NCBI GenBank assembly: GCA_900772845.1
Contig: CAAGSD010000024.1
Location: 1 to 43,492 of the forward strand
DNA length: 43,492 nucleotides
Source: Lachnospiraceae bacterium
GTDB taxonomy: Bacteria; Bacillota; Clostridia; Lachnospirales; Lachnospiraceae
Direction: 5' to 3'
The notes under the pieces are model-generated. The model was not told the origin of the DNA. It saw only the letters and a list, made by a program, of their open reading frames with translations, and searched no databases. The position numbers and the translations under genes were made by a program. Numbering within the stretch: the first letter of the stretch is position 1; every line of letters starts with the position of its first letter. Shown here piece after piece: positions 7,245 to 15,848 of this stretch.

Positions 7245-9074
7245 TTATCTTCCTCCTGCTGTCCCGAACAGTTTTTCCTTATATTCCGGTGCATGAACCA
7301 TAAGATTGTAGCGTTCATTACCGCATTTATACAGACACACTCCTCTCTGCGGATAGCGGATCAGTTCATACTCACTCTTATCAAGCTGCAACATATCCAT
7401 ATAAAAACGGGCATCTATATTTCCGGCGTTAAACAAAAAAGCATGGGTAGGAATCGAGAAAAGCGGCTTTGTGTACTCCCGGATTCCATCGATATTGAAA
7501 TCTTCCAGATTTTGGCTGGCAAGAATGACCGCACTTTCCTTCTTGCGCACACGTTTTGCAAAATTGCGGATATACTCCACTGCCGTAAGGTTGGTAAGGA
7601 ACAAATAGAGTTCATCGATACAGGCTGCGGTATGTCCGTTGGTCAACAAGGCATCCGACATATAGGAAAGAATGTTGAATAGCATGGCATCCTTTACATT
7701 TTTGCTTGCCTGCAGCAGACCCTTTACCCCGAAGGTCAGGAAGCTGTTATCCGTAATATTGGTATATCCGTTAAAAAATTTAGACTCCGCTCCCTTACAC
7801 ATGGAGTGAAGTCCTAGACAGATTTCTTGTAAAAGTTCCGCTGTATACAGTTGTTTCTTTTTCGGATCATAGTGCTTGTATTCCTCTTCCATCAGATCAT
7901 ACAGATCTGACAGAATCGGATAGTCCTCCGGTGTCAGTTCCCCAAAATCTGTGTTATCCCGGATATTCCACTTTTCATACAGCTTCTCCAACATAATCTC
8001 AATGGTATCGATCTGGTTATCCGTAAAATTCTTATAGCTTCGGAAGAAATCTTTTAAGAAGGAAATATGCTGACTTAGTCTGGACGAACATCGGAACGCC
8101 TCCGGAGCCTCTGTGTCCTCCGGGCTGCCATTTTCATCCCAGGTTTTGGGTTCCAGAACATTGATAATATATTCCCCGCTCATCAGATCTACAAAACATC
8201 CACCCATATTTTCCGTCAGTTCCACATATTCATGTTCCGGGTCAAGGCAAATTACTTTCATTCCGGATTCCCGGAAAATCGTCTGTATCAGTTTTAACAG
8301 GTAGGACTTTCCTTGTCCGGAATTTCCCAGAATGAGAATGTTGGCGTTGGTCTTGTCCGCTGCTCTCCTGTTAAAATCTACAATAACATTGCTTCCGAAT
8401 TTATCCCGCCCAATGTAGAATCCATGCGGATCCGTCTTGCCGGAATAGTTGAACGGGAACAGATTTGCCACACTGGACGCAGGAAGTACTCTCTCAAACT
8501 GATCAAAAAAAACATTTCTGCCAGCCGGATGTACACAGACAAATCCCTGCTTTTGGCGGAGCAACAGCTTGTCCACGTTTAACTTGGATCGGATCAATTC
8601 GGTTAACACTTCTGTCTGCAACAGTTTTAACTTGTCCATGTCCGGAGCTGACAGTTCGAGGTATACTGCCGTATGCAGTAACGGTTCCCGGTTCCGGTGC
8701 ATGGATGCGATAATGTCTGTCACATCCTGTAAATTATGTGCAGCCGTCACCGTTTCCTGTAAGTTTTCGGTATTTCCCTGCTTCATGCGGTTCTTATTTG
8801 CGGCATTACTAATGATCCTTTTTTCCTCTGCCGGAGTCACCTGTCTTGTGTAGATCCGCAGTGTCACGCCATCCATTTCACCAAGATACCGCAGGATTGC
8901 CTGTTCATCTGTTGCTGTCGGATATTCCCTGAGCGCCCAGACACACCGGAAGGTATTTCCGCAGATATAATGATCTGTGTAAAACTGGATGACGGATGGA
9001 GCGATCATATCTAAAAATCCCTTCACTTTAGCATCTTCTGTTGTCTGCACTTTTTTCTTTCTGTTGTTAGTCAT
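7245..9074 (-). CDS. virB4: VirB4/TraE-like conjugation ATPase, ATPase-domain subunit
   Basis: 609 residues. The Walker A motif is GNSGQGKS (near residue 250) and the Walker B region AACIDELYLFL (near 483). The C-terminus includes ESAVILASQNLEDF, the sensor segment typical of VirB4/TraG-type motors. VirB4 powers assembly and substrate transfer in type IV secretion. The region ahead of the P-loop is shorter than in a full VirB4 (usually 750-900 aa); the missing front appears to be encoded by the preceding 190-aa gene, which overlaps this one by 8 bp. The gene follows PrgI/VirB3 in normal T4SS order. Confidence 0.9.
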   Translation of the reverse strand: MTNNRKKKVQTTEDAKVKGFLDMIAPSVIQFYTDHYICGNTFRCVWALREYPTATDEQAILRYLGEMDGVTLRIYTRQVTPAEEKRIISNAANKNRMKQGNTENLQETVTAAHNLQDVTDIIASMHRNREPLLHTAVYLELSAPDMDKLKLLQTEVLTELIRSKLNVDKLLLRQKQGFVCVHPAGRNVFFDQFERVLPASSVANLFPFNYSGKTDPHGFYIGRDKFGSNVIVDFNRRAADKTNANILILGNSGQGKSYLLKLIQTIFRESGMKVICLDPEHEYVELTENMGGCFVDLMSGEYIINVLEPKTWDENGSPEDTEAPEAFRCSSRLSQHISFLKDFFRSYKNFTDNQIDTIEIMLEKLYEKWNIRDNTDFGELTPEDYPILSDLYDLMEEEYKHYDPKKKQLYTAELLQEICLGLHSMCKGAESKFFNGYTNITDNSFLTFGVKGLLQASKNVKDAMLFNILSYMSDALLTNGHTAACIDELYLFLTNLTAVEYIRNFAKRVRKKESAVILASQNLEDFNIDGIREYTKPLFSIPTHAFLFNAGNIDARFYMDMLQLDKSEYELIRYPQRGVCLYKCGNERYNLMVHAPEYKEKLFGTAGGR

Positions 9075-9639
9075 TTAAGATTATCCACCTCTCTCCATCA
9101 AATTCTTCGAATTTTTCCGTTGTAACGTTCTGCTCAAAGTAGACGGCAAGGATCCTCCTGATATCCTCCTCTTCTGCTCTTTTTACTTTAAATTCCTGCT
9201 CCACCAGCATCTTTTCAATACGGTTGAAGTAGGAAAGCATCTCGCTTTCTTTCTGCTCTTTCATACGGATAATGAGCAGAAATTCTCTTGCTGTCGCCAT
9301 CTGCACCTGTATCCGGTCAAGATGTCCGGCATCCAGTTCCAACAGTTTTCTTACGGCAGGATTTGATTCTTCTTCCATGCGTTCCTTCAGATATCTTTTA
9401 TTGTCTTCAAAGTTTTCACGGGAATTTAAGCACATCATTTCAATCTCCGTAATCCCTTTCAGTACTGTCATCAGTCCATAGATTCTTGCCGACAGGCTTT
9501 CCTCAGACAGCACAGACAGGTTGCTCGGCCGGATCAGAAAGTATGCCAGTTCTTCCTTTCTGTAAGTGCGTACTCCATACTCCAATAGTTCTTTGATTCC
9601 CAGCAGTTCCTGTGTTGTTTCTTCCTTTCTCTTACTCAT
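9067..9639 (-). CDS. N-terminal-domain-like partner of VirB4 (split VirB4)
   Basis: 190 residues. It has no P-loop. Residues about 60-150 (FEDNKRYLKERMEEESNPAV onward, then ARE FLLIIRMKEQKE and LSYFNRIEKMLVEQEF) resemble the front part of VirB4/TraE proteins, where a helical linker is followed by a strand (FLLII) and a helix. It ends by overlapping the ATPase gene by 8 bp, and its start ATG overlaps the stop of the PrgI gene (GATGAGTAA). I infer that a single VirB4 was split into two co-translated chains. Alternatively it is an unrelated coiled-coil partner. Confidence 0.65.
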   Translation of the reverse strand: MSKRKEETTQELLGIKELLEYGVRTYRKEELAYFLIRPSNLSVLSEESLSARIYGLMTVLKGITEIEMMCLNSRENFEDNKRYLKERMEEESNPAVRKLLELDAGHLDRIQVQMATAREFLLIIRMKEQKESEMLSYFNRIEKMLVEQEFKVKRAEEEDIRRILAVYFEQNVTTEKFEEFDGERWIILND

Positions 9640-9910
9640 CTGCAACCATCCCCCTGTATCTCCATTCAAAACTTTGCTGTTCCACTAAAAAATAAGCGCA
9701 GGCATACCGGATAAATTTCAAAATGGAAATGTCCTCCACCTGTATGGTAAGAAATGCATATACTCCTGCAACAATCAACGGGAACCACAGTTTTGCATAA
9801 GCGAATCCAAACACGGAAATCAATACAAGGATTCCTATCACCGCAAGGTCTTTTAACTCCCACAGCCACATAGTTGCCTTTGCTTTCAGGTTATCCGGAT
9901 ATATGTACAT
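9632..9910 (-). CDS. PrgI / VirB3-like inner-membrane protein
   Basis: 92 residues with two closely spaced membrane helices (about 18-34 and 37-54), a short N-terminal cytoplasmic segment and a C-terminal tail with FRWRYRG-like FEWRYRGM. Length, topology and position directly before VirB4 fit the PrgI/VirB3 family that anchors VirB4 to the membrane. The start is fixed by AAAAGGAGGAAGAAG. It overlaps the next gene by 8 bp. Confidence 0.8.
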   Translation of the reverse strand: MYIYPDNLKAKATMWLWELKDLAVIGILVLISVFGFAYAKLWFPLIVAGVYAFLTIQVEDISILKFIRYACAYFLVEQQSFEWRYRGMVADE

Positions 9911-9984
9911 CTTCTTCCTCCTTTTTTCGCATTTTTTTCACAATCTCCGATCCTGTCAAACAGACTTCCCAGTTTTTTCTCCAT
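9886..9984 (-). CDS. Possible 32-residue peptide between VirB6 and PrgI genes
   Basis: An ATG at 9984 with AGGTGG upstream opens a short basic peptide (MEKKLGSLFDRIGDCEKN...) that overlaps the start of the PrgI gene in another frame. Its TGA lies 24 bp inside that gene, so it may only serve translational coupling. Support is the ribosome binding site and position alone. Confidence 0.35.
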   Translation of the reverse strand: MEKKLGSLFDRIGDCEKNAKKGGRRCTYIRIT

Positions 9985-9993
9985 TGCACCACC

Positions 9994-10854
9994 TTATGCC
10001 GCCACTACTTTCACGATTGTCTTGGATATGTTGATCGCTGCCTGCGCCGCATAGACTCCGCTCATCAGGTTTGCTCTGGTGCTGGTATCCATTCCAAACT
10101 GTCCGGCAATTCTCGGTACTTCCGCAGCAGAAAGCATAATTCCAAGCCCCAGTAATGGATGATCTTTGAATATCATAAGTCCCGCTGTCAGTATGGTTGC
10201 CTGCAAAAAGGCGGTAAGACAGATTCCTATGACCTGTTTGCACCACTGGGTAAAACCATCAATATATCCTCTGGGAACAGAAAACATATAGAGGCTCCCG
10301 ACTGCAATCTGAATTACAAGGATTCCTCCTCTTTTCAGATTTCCGAAAAATACTTTTATCACTGCATATCCCATCATGATCACACAGAATATCTGTACAA
10401 TCGGATCTCCCATTGCCGACAGAACTGCCGATGTCAATGCCTCCTGTGCTGTCATGCCGATACTTTCCGTGTTGGTAATTCCAGACAGTGCTGATCCAAA
10501 GGAACTCTGTAGTGACACACTGAGGGAATACAGATTGATGGGAAGTACAGAAAACAGGCTGACTGCCATAAATCCTTTGATATAATTTAGGGCGGTATCT
10601 TTCATGCTGCCTCTGCCTCCCTGGTACTCTATGGCACATTCAAAAGCTCCCACTACCAATCCAACAACAAACAACGCCCAGCCAAGCCAGCCAAAAAAAG
10701 TGGTAATTGCATTTACCCAGGGTAGTTCAAATAGTTCCACCCCCATATTGTTCATCATTGCAAAAAAATCATTGAGGAAGCCAATGATCTTACCATACAG
10801 CCAGTCAATGATCTGATCCAATACCGTATCTGCGGCAAAATCAAATATAAACAT
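9994..10854 (-). CDS. VirB6/TrbL-like polytopic conjugation channel protein
   Basis: 286 residues with about six hydrophobic segments (roughly 48-72, 92-112, 150-175, 182-205, 213-240, 245-262). The N-terminal amphipathic part (LDQIIDWLYGKIIGFLND) and the Gly/Ser-rich C-terminus are typical of the TrbL/VirB6 group in Firmicutes elements. VirB6 forms part of the inner-membrane channel. The start ATG follows AAGAAGGTGTTAC. Neighbours VirB2-like, PrgI and VirB4 support the assignment. Confidence 0.8.
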   Translation of the reverse strand: MFIFDFAADTVLDQIIDWLYGKIIGFLNDFFAMMNNMGVELFELPWVNAITTFFGWLGWALFVVGLVVGAFECAIEYQGGRGSMKDTALNYIKGFMAVSLFSVLPINLYSLSVSLQSSFGSALSGITNTESIGMTAQEALTSAVLSAMGDPIVQIFCVIMMGYAVIKVFFGNLKRGGILVIQIAVGSLYMFSVPRGYIDGFTQWCKQVIGICLTAFLQATILTAGLMIFKDHPLLGLGIMLSAAEVPRIAGQFGMDTSTRANLMSGVYAAQAAINISKTIVKVVAA

Positions 10855-10881
10855 GTAACACCTTCTTTCCCCGATCCTGCC

Positions 10882-11322
10882 CTAAATTAATTTCTGTTCT
10901 GCTCCTTCCTGCATTTCTTCTGTTATGTCCATTTCCAAAAATACAGACAGGTAATCCTCGACTTTTTCCGTCACTTTCCGGTAATCACTTTTCACCGGCT
11001 GATATGCATACCACTGATCTTTGCCTTCGTTTGTCCATATATGGGGAATTACACCCTCACGGAAATTCGGGTTATTCACCTGTTTCTTTCCAAGGATCTC
11101 GGAAAAAGACAGATACACCGTATCCACGGGACCTTCTTTCCGGTTAAGGATCGTCACCCAGATGCCGGAATAATTATCCGCCACTTGTCTATCCTTGAAT
11201 TCTACCTTTGCTCTGATATCTCCGTCCAGAATTCCATAACAGCATTTCCCAAGATATTTTTTATTTTTTAACAGAGAGCTTTTTCCAAGGATCTTCTCTA
11301 ATTCACTTTCAAAAAATGTCAT
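10882..11322 (-). CDS. Hypothetical cytoplasmic protein in the T4SS cluster
   Basis: 146 residues without signal or membrane helices. It has a mixed alpha/beta look: LEKILGKSSLLKNKKYLGKC, then GIWVTILNRKEGPVDTVYLS and a helical acidic C-terminus. I recognise no motif. The ATG at 11322 has GAGGTG upstream; a longer start at 11433 would overlap the VirB2-like gene and lacks a site. Its place between VirB2-like and VirB6 genes suggests a transfer-apparatus accessory. Confidence 0.65.
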   Translation of the reverse strand: MTFFESELEKILGKSSLLKNKKYLGKCCYGILDGDIRAKVEFKDRQVADNYSGIWVTILNRKEGPVDTVYLSFSEILGKKQVNNPNFREGVIPHIWTNEGKDQWYAYQPVKSDYRKVTEKVEDYLSVFLEMDITEEMQEGAEQKLI

Positions 11323-11348
11323 TCTGCACCTCTTTTCAGGTATGATTT

Positions 11349-11687
11349 CTACATCCCAAGAATTTTCCAAATATAAATGGGGGCTGTCAGTGTGAACACA
11401 AGGCAAACGAATAAAATCGCCGGTGCTGTCCATTCAAACTGCCCCTGCTTCCGGTAATCAAAATATGCCGTACCCAATTTCACAAAGAAAAAAACAGCCA
11501 GTACCAGGTCGATTGCCGGAAATACTACCTTGTTGACGACCGTTTTGATCTGTTCGGAAGCATCCTCCCATGTTTTCTCAATGGCTCCGGCCACATCTCC
11601 TTTTCCAGCAGCACATACCGTCATTCCAAACAGCATCGTAAGTGCCAGCACTAAGAATACTGTCATAATCCATTTCTTTTTCTTCAT
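11349..11687 (-). CDS. VirB2/TrbC-like pilin-type protein (DUF3852 type)
   Basis: 112 residues: a signal peptide (residues 1-27, ending in VCAAG), a short polar segment, then two hydrophobic helices (about 50-70 and 82-108) separated by a basic loop (DYRKQGQ). This is the two-helix topology of VirB2/TrbC pilin subunits, and I recall the Firmicutes form as DUF3852. It precedes the VirB6-like gene in normal T4SS order. Start supported by GGAAAGGAAAAG. Confidence 0.75.
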   Translation of the reverse strand: MKKKKWIMTVFLVLALTMLFGMTVCAAGKGDVAGAIEKTWEDASEQIKTVVNKVVFPAIDLVLAVFFFVKLGTAYFDYRKQGQFEWTAPAILFVCLVFTLTAPIYIWKILGM

Positions 11688-11723
11688 TCACTTTTCCTTT
11701 CCGCGTATGTATTTTTCAGTCTT

Positions 11724-13490
11724 CTATCTAATATTTTGCGGTGCAATATGCCAGTCTTCCCACAGGTTTCCTGTTATCTGCACCGAATCTGTCAGATTCA
11801 TGGATAGCATTCCATCCGGTGTCCAGCAGTCCAGCAGATAGGTATAGACTCTATATTCCCCATCCGGCATCCAGATGGGAGTAAAATGTGTCCGCCGGCG
11901 GTAAGTGGAATATCTGTTATTTTGAAATTCAAACACCGCACTATAACCGTTTCTTGTTCTATCCAGCAACCGCCAGTATCGTTCATAATAGAATTCCGGA
12001 AAATAGCTGACCGCCGTCTGCGGAGCAGTTGTTGCTGATGACCGGCTGGTAGAGGCTCTTGTGTTTACAAACACATTGACTCCATACCCGCTCTTTATCG
12101 TACTTCCATCCGCTGTGGGAGATGTTTCATCTGTAACAAGTTCCATTGTTGCAGACAGAGACGCCGAATAATGATCCTCGGCAAACTCCCACCAGCCTTC
12201 ATCCTTGTATTCTCCATCGTCTTCCCAGTGCCCATGTTTTTCCGTACATCCTGCTGCACAGTCCCCCGAATGTCCGTCATCCTCCCAATTCCAGTCACTA
12301 TGCCATACCCAGTTTTCTTTCCACCAGGGTCTCCATACACTCCATGCTGCCTCTGTTTTCTCGGTATTGACCGGTACTATTGCATTTTCCCTGCGATAAG
12401 CATCATTTCTGTCATCTGCCACGGGATTGGGTGGAGGATTCTGATCCAGATCCACAATGTTTGCACTGATAATTCCCTTGCTTGCTGTACCTCCACCGCT
12501 GACCGTTACATGGATTGTCAGGTGCTGCTCCGTCTGTGGCGTATGCCACTTGACCCACACAAGCTGCTGTCCTCCTTCCGGGTAATACACATTTCCAACG
12601 CTGTAATTTCTTCCTAAAATGGAAAATGTCACGCTGACAGAGTTGTCCGGATCGCTTTGTCCTCCGCTCACTGTGACTGACGTTATCACATCAGTATCCA
12701 CACGGTATGTGTAATCTGCCTGAATGACTTCCGGTGTGATCGTCTCATTAAATCTCACAATACCAAGTCCCAATGCCCGGATGATATCTTCATCGCCTGC
12801 CTTCTCCGTTCTGGAGCCGCTCCATGCCGGATATCCCAGATCCGATATCTCCAAAAACATAGCCAGTGGCAGGTTCTTATGAGAAAGAGACGGCATCTTC
12901 TTACGAATCATGCCGCCTCTTAACTGGTTGTATTTTGCTGCTTCTGTAGCTGTGAATGCCGTTCTGACTCCTTCAAAGGTCACATAAGCCACAGGCTCCA
13001 GCAATAACTTATACTCACCGTTTACCAATGTCTGAAAGTCCATGCCTACATATCCGGCAATGGCTCTGATAACCTGCTCGTCTGTGAAATACTGTTTGAT
13101 AGCAGTAAGATTTGCCCCACCGCTTGAAGTGCTGATAATCTGGGGAAGGTGCTGTGCCGGATTATAAAATGTATAACCGCCCATGCATGCAGACAGTCCC
13201 GTTCCATTCCGGTATGCCGTTTTGCTCACCTTGCCGAAATGCACTCGAATGTCTGTCGGCTGCTTATTGGTCAGATCAATGGATGCTGACACGACTGCAC
13301 CGTCACTGGCCCGCACCACTGTCACCCGCACTCCCTCGTCATGACTGCTCCAAAAGTTAATACCTGTTCCTTCCCCCAGCATTCCACCGCCATGATCAAT
13401 GTTCCCTTCTCCGGCCGCATAAGTCGTTATGGGAATGCTCACAGTAAGCAGAAATACCAGCAGAAAAAGTCCTTGTTTTATAAATTTCAT
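11724..13490 (-). CDS. Large secreted protein of the transfer apparatus with Trp-rich segment
   Basis: 588 residues. A clear signal peptide (basic start, hydrophobic core, cleavage near ITTYAAG, residues 1-27) and no C-terminal anchor. The first 370 residues look like beta-sandwich modules (VTVSGGQSDPDNSVSVTFS and similar). A striking stretch near residues 387-433 is crowded with Trp, His, Asp and Gly and contains the C-A-A-G-C pair flanked by His; metal binding or carbohydrate contact is possible. A further beta-rich part follows. It sits just before the VirB2-like gene and is probably a surface or adhesin-like part of the mating apparatus. The ATG at 13490 follows GTGAGGAAAA; an in-frame GTG 15 nt upstream is less likely. 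No family recognised. Confidence 0.75.
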   Translation of the reverse strand: MKFIKQGLFLLVFLLTVSIPITTYAAGEGNIDHGGGMLGEGTGINFWSSHDEGVRVTVVRASDGAVVSASIDLTNKQPTDIRVHFGKVSKTAYRNGTGLSACMGGYTFYNPAQHLPQIISTSSGGANLTAIKQYFTDEQVIRAIAGYVGMDFQTLVNGEYKLLLEPVAYVTFEGVRTAFTATEAAKYNQLRGGMIRKKMPSLSHKNLPLAMFLEISDLGYPAWSGSRTEKAGDEDIIRALGLGIVRFNETITPEVIQADYTYRVDTDVITSVTVSGGQSDPDNSVSVTFSILGRNYSVGNVYYPEGGQQLVWVKWHTPQTEQHLTIHVTVSGGGTASKGIISANIVDLDQNPPPNPVADDRNDAYRRENAIVPVNTEKTEAAWSVWRPWWKENWVWHSDWNWEDDGHSGDCAAGCTEKHGHWEDDGEYKDEGWWEFAEDHYSASLSATMELVTDETSPTADGSTIKSGYGVNVFVNTRASTSRSSATTAPQTAVSYFPEFYYERYWRLLDRTRNGYSAVFEFQNNRYSTYRRRTHFTPIWMPDGEYRVYTYLLDCWTPDGMLSMNLTDSVQITGNLWEDWHIAPQNIR

Positions 13491-13547
13491 CTTATTTTTC
13501 CTCACGAAAAAAGCAGATCGTATTTCTACGCATCTGCTTTCTTACCC

Positions 13548-14165
13548 TTACTTATCTTTTCTTACTTTCTTTGCATCTAAAACGAACTGTCGTATTTTAT
13601 TTTTCAGCTCCTTCCATTCTTTTGGTTCTTTCGTAGGAATATCTCCCATGCGTTGACCGTTTCTATCGTCTGATTTCACCGGCAACCATTTTTTCTCCTT
13701 TATCAGACATAGCTTTTCCTCTTTCACACCATTTTTACCTTTTGTGATAAATATCCATGTAACACAGTCTGTGAAAATGATATAGTCACAAAATCTCAGT
13801 TCTGCCTCTAACTGTTTCCTTGCTCTATCAGATTCCAATTCTTTATATTTATCCAAATCCGCCATTTTCAATTCGATGGAAACATAAGGTTTTGTTGTAT
13901 TTTCATAGGTGTATTCCCATGGCACAATAATAAAATCCTGTAAACTTCTGGAATCTGCATAGTTTCTTCTCCTATGCAGAGGATCTTTTGTACTATCTCC
14001 GTATCCTTTATTATCCCAAACTGCTACCAGTCTCTCATCTTCTGAGAGAACAGACTGTATAAAATCTCTGAGAATAAAGCTAAAATATGTTTCCCTTCTC
14101 TCAATTTTATAGATATCCTCTACTGCTTCTACATAATCTATGTATGAAATCTGCTGCCTGTACAT
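13548..14165 (-). CDS. Hypothetical protein, possible PD-(D/E)XK-type fold
   Basis: 205 residues, soluble. A run reading D77-F-I-I-V-P, then about 20 residues and I-E98-L-K100 resembles the D...ExK core of PD-(D/E)XK nuclease folds. A later D-Y-I-I-F-T-D-C-V-T-W-I-F strand is also consistent with it. The start has AGAGGAGG 7 nt upstream. It is more AT-rich than its neighbours and lies between pilus and secretion genes with gaps on both sides, so it is probably a later insertion, perhaps an anti-host or defence gene. The fold is a suggestion, not established. Confidence 0.6.
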   Translation of the reverse strand: MYRQQISYIDYVEAVEDIYKIERRETYFSFILRDFIQSVLSEDERLVAVWDNKGYGDSTKDPLHRRRNYADSRSLQDFIIVPWEYTYENTTKPYVSIELKMADLDKYKELESDRARKQLEAELRFCDYIIFTDCVTWIFITKGKNGVKEEKLCLIKEKKWLPVKSDDRNGQRMGDIPTKEPKEWKELKNKIRQFVLDAKKVRKDK

Positions 14166-14217
14166 AGCATATCCTCCTCTGATATCACTTTATAACAAAC
14201 AGCTTTGTTTGTCACTC

Positions 14218-14763
14218 TTAATCCATGATTCCGATCTTATTCCCGTTTTCATACATATCGCCCGCATAGATCCCCGATCCGGCTCCTTCATCTTTAATCC
14301 AGCCAAACCCTTCTACATATACCATTCCATCTTTGGAATCTCCAGTCTTAGGCTGTTGGCTCTCTGCCGTTGTCGGCTGCTCCGCCTTTTCTTCCATATA
14401 GACCGGAGGTGTATCCGGCTGATCTATTCCTGTATCCTCCGACACTTCCGGCGGTACACCGGGCTTTGCATCTTCTGTCTTCTCCGGGGTTTCCTGAATC
14501 TCCTGCTCTGTATCACTTACAGAAGTTGCTGCCTCTGCCTCGATCACAAGGGATTCCTGCGGTTCTGCTTCCTGATTTTCCGTCTCACTCACATCGGTCG
14601 TCTCTGTTTCCACATAGATTTCTGTCTCCTCAGACGTAGCCTGCACTCCCTCTGCTTCTCTGCTCGGTTCCCGGTAAAACATCCTGTGAATTCCAAACAG
14701 CAGACCTGCACATACTGCCAGCAGTATTACCACTGCCAGCCACTTTTTTGTCTTATCTTTCAT
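14218..14763 (-). CDS. Membrane-anchored acidic protein (DUF6550 type)
   Basis: 181 residues. One N-terminal membrane helix (about 8-26), a basic linker, a long low-complexity stretch rich in Glu, Thr and Pro (30-150), and a small conserved C-terminal motif around MVYVEGFGWIKDEG. I recall this layout as DUF6550, always found in this kind of pilus and conjugation cluster. It probably spans the wall and presents the C-terminal motif outside. The start is fixed by AAAAAGGAGGG. From 14764 to 14875 there is no gene. Confidence 0.7.
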   Translation of the reverse strand: MKDKTKKWLAVVILLAVCAGLLFGIHRMFYREPSREAEGVQATSEETEIYVETETTDVSETENQEAEPQESLVIEAEAATSVSDTEQEIQETPEKTEDAKPGVPPEVSEDTGIDQPDTPPVYMEEKAEQPTTAESQQPKTGDSKDGMVYVEGFGWIKDEGAGSGIYAGDMYENGNKIGIMD

Positions 14764-14875
14764 GGCATACCCTCCTTTTTGTTTTCCGTTTATCTGTCGT
14801 AGTTCACACGCTATCATAAAACTTTTGAAAAGTCTATGAGAATGTATAAACAATCACGATATCTGTAATATTTTA

Positions 14876-15424
14876 CTAAAATTTCTCCCTGTAAGCTGCT
14901 CTTACTCTCAGTGGAATGGACAGATTCGACACAATCTTTCCTCCAAAACATACCGGTATTTCTATGGTAAGTCCTGCCTCCACATAATAAGTTCCTCCCG
15001 GTGATGCCAGCGCTGTATTATGAACATTCACAGTCAGATTTTTTATCCGATATTCCAATCTGCCTGCTGTATTACGGCGCACGCAGCCATCTCCGTCTTC
15101 TTCCAGTCCCAGCAGGGAACACATTCTGCCGTAAACATCCCCATAATCCAGGGATTCCATAAATCCTGTATCATCCGGCTCATACCCTGCGGCATATCCT
15201 TCCCTGACTCCGTGATATACTTCATTATAATTATCATTTACCACCGCAATAGCCGCAGATTCCAGGGCATCCTTTACCCCTGCCGCTGTAATCACAAGAC
15301 GCATATACTCTGAAACACCGAGAATTATAATCAGCATGGCGATTGCTGCAGCCACCGCCAGCGGAGCCATGCTTCCTTCCTGTCCCCCTAACAGTTTTCT
15401 TACTCTCTGATCATGTTTTCTCAC
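14876..15424 (-). CDS. TadE/TadG-like pseudopilin
   Basis: 182 residues. After a basic leader (KLLGGQEGSMAPLAVAAA) comes a single long hydrophobic helix (about 19-42) and an extracellular domain with paired Cys. The G-Q-E-G-S leader followed by a hydrophobic helix is a type IV pilin-like prepilin site, suiting the prepilin peptidase encoded nearby. It starts with GTG overlapping the stop of the DUF4320-like gene (GTGA), so the two are translationally coupled. Confidence 0.75.
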   Translation of the reverse strand: MRKHDQRVRKLLGGQEGSMAPLAVAAAIAMLIIILGVSEYMRLVITAAGVKDALESAAIAVVNDNYNEVYHGVREGYAAGYEPDDTGFMESLDYGDVYGRMCSLLGLEEDGDGCVRRNTAGRLEYRIKNLTVNVHNTALASPGGTYYVEAGLTIEIPVCFGGKIVSNLSIPLRVRAAYREKF

Positions 15425-15825
15425 TTCCAGTATACCTCACTTTTTCCCGATGCTCTGGCTCTCATGGTAACCGGAAAAGAACCAAGCCTCCCAAACAGTC
15501 CCAGATCTTTTTGCAGGATCAGTGTCACTGTGACTTCCTCATTCAAAGGAATCTTCCCCTGTCTGGACCAGCTTACTGTCGGGTGGATCCCCATTTTCTC
15601 CTCCAGTGTCCTCTGTCTTGCAGTTGTTTCATATCCTATGCAGCCACTGATCTCTGCTTCTCTCACCAGTTCATCTGCAAAATTATCAAGCTGGAGTTTC
15701 GTGATAAACACAGGAAATACCCTGACCCCAAGGGCGATGACAAACATTACACAGAACACAACAACCGCCGCATCAATATATCCCTCCCCTTTTTTGTCTC
15801 TCATAATTTTCCAAACCCGCTTCAT
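15421..15825 (-). CDS. TadE-like pseudopilin (DUF4320 type)
   Basis: 134 residues. The leader contains RDKKGEGYIDAAVVV, nearly identical to the leader of the Flp-like pilin encoded at 21431-21661, followed by one membrane helix (about 18-38) and a small extracellular domain. This predicts processing by the same prepilin peptidase. I recall the family as DUF4320. It forms a coupled pair with the next pseudopilin. Confidence 0.78.
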   Translation of the reverse strand: MKRVWKIMRDKKGEGYIDAAVVVFCVMFVIALGVRVFPVFITKLQLDNFADELVREAEISGCIGYETTARQRTLEEKMGIHPTVSWSRQGKIPLNEEVTVTLILQKDLGLFGRLGSFPVTMRARASGKSEVYWK

Positions 15826-15848
15826 TTTTTCTCCTTCCTGTGCTTTTA

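Noticed and set aside
6837..7682. Plus-strand frame of 281 residues
   Set aside because: Spans the ends of two well-supported minus-strand genes (amidoligase and VirB4) in an antisense frame.
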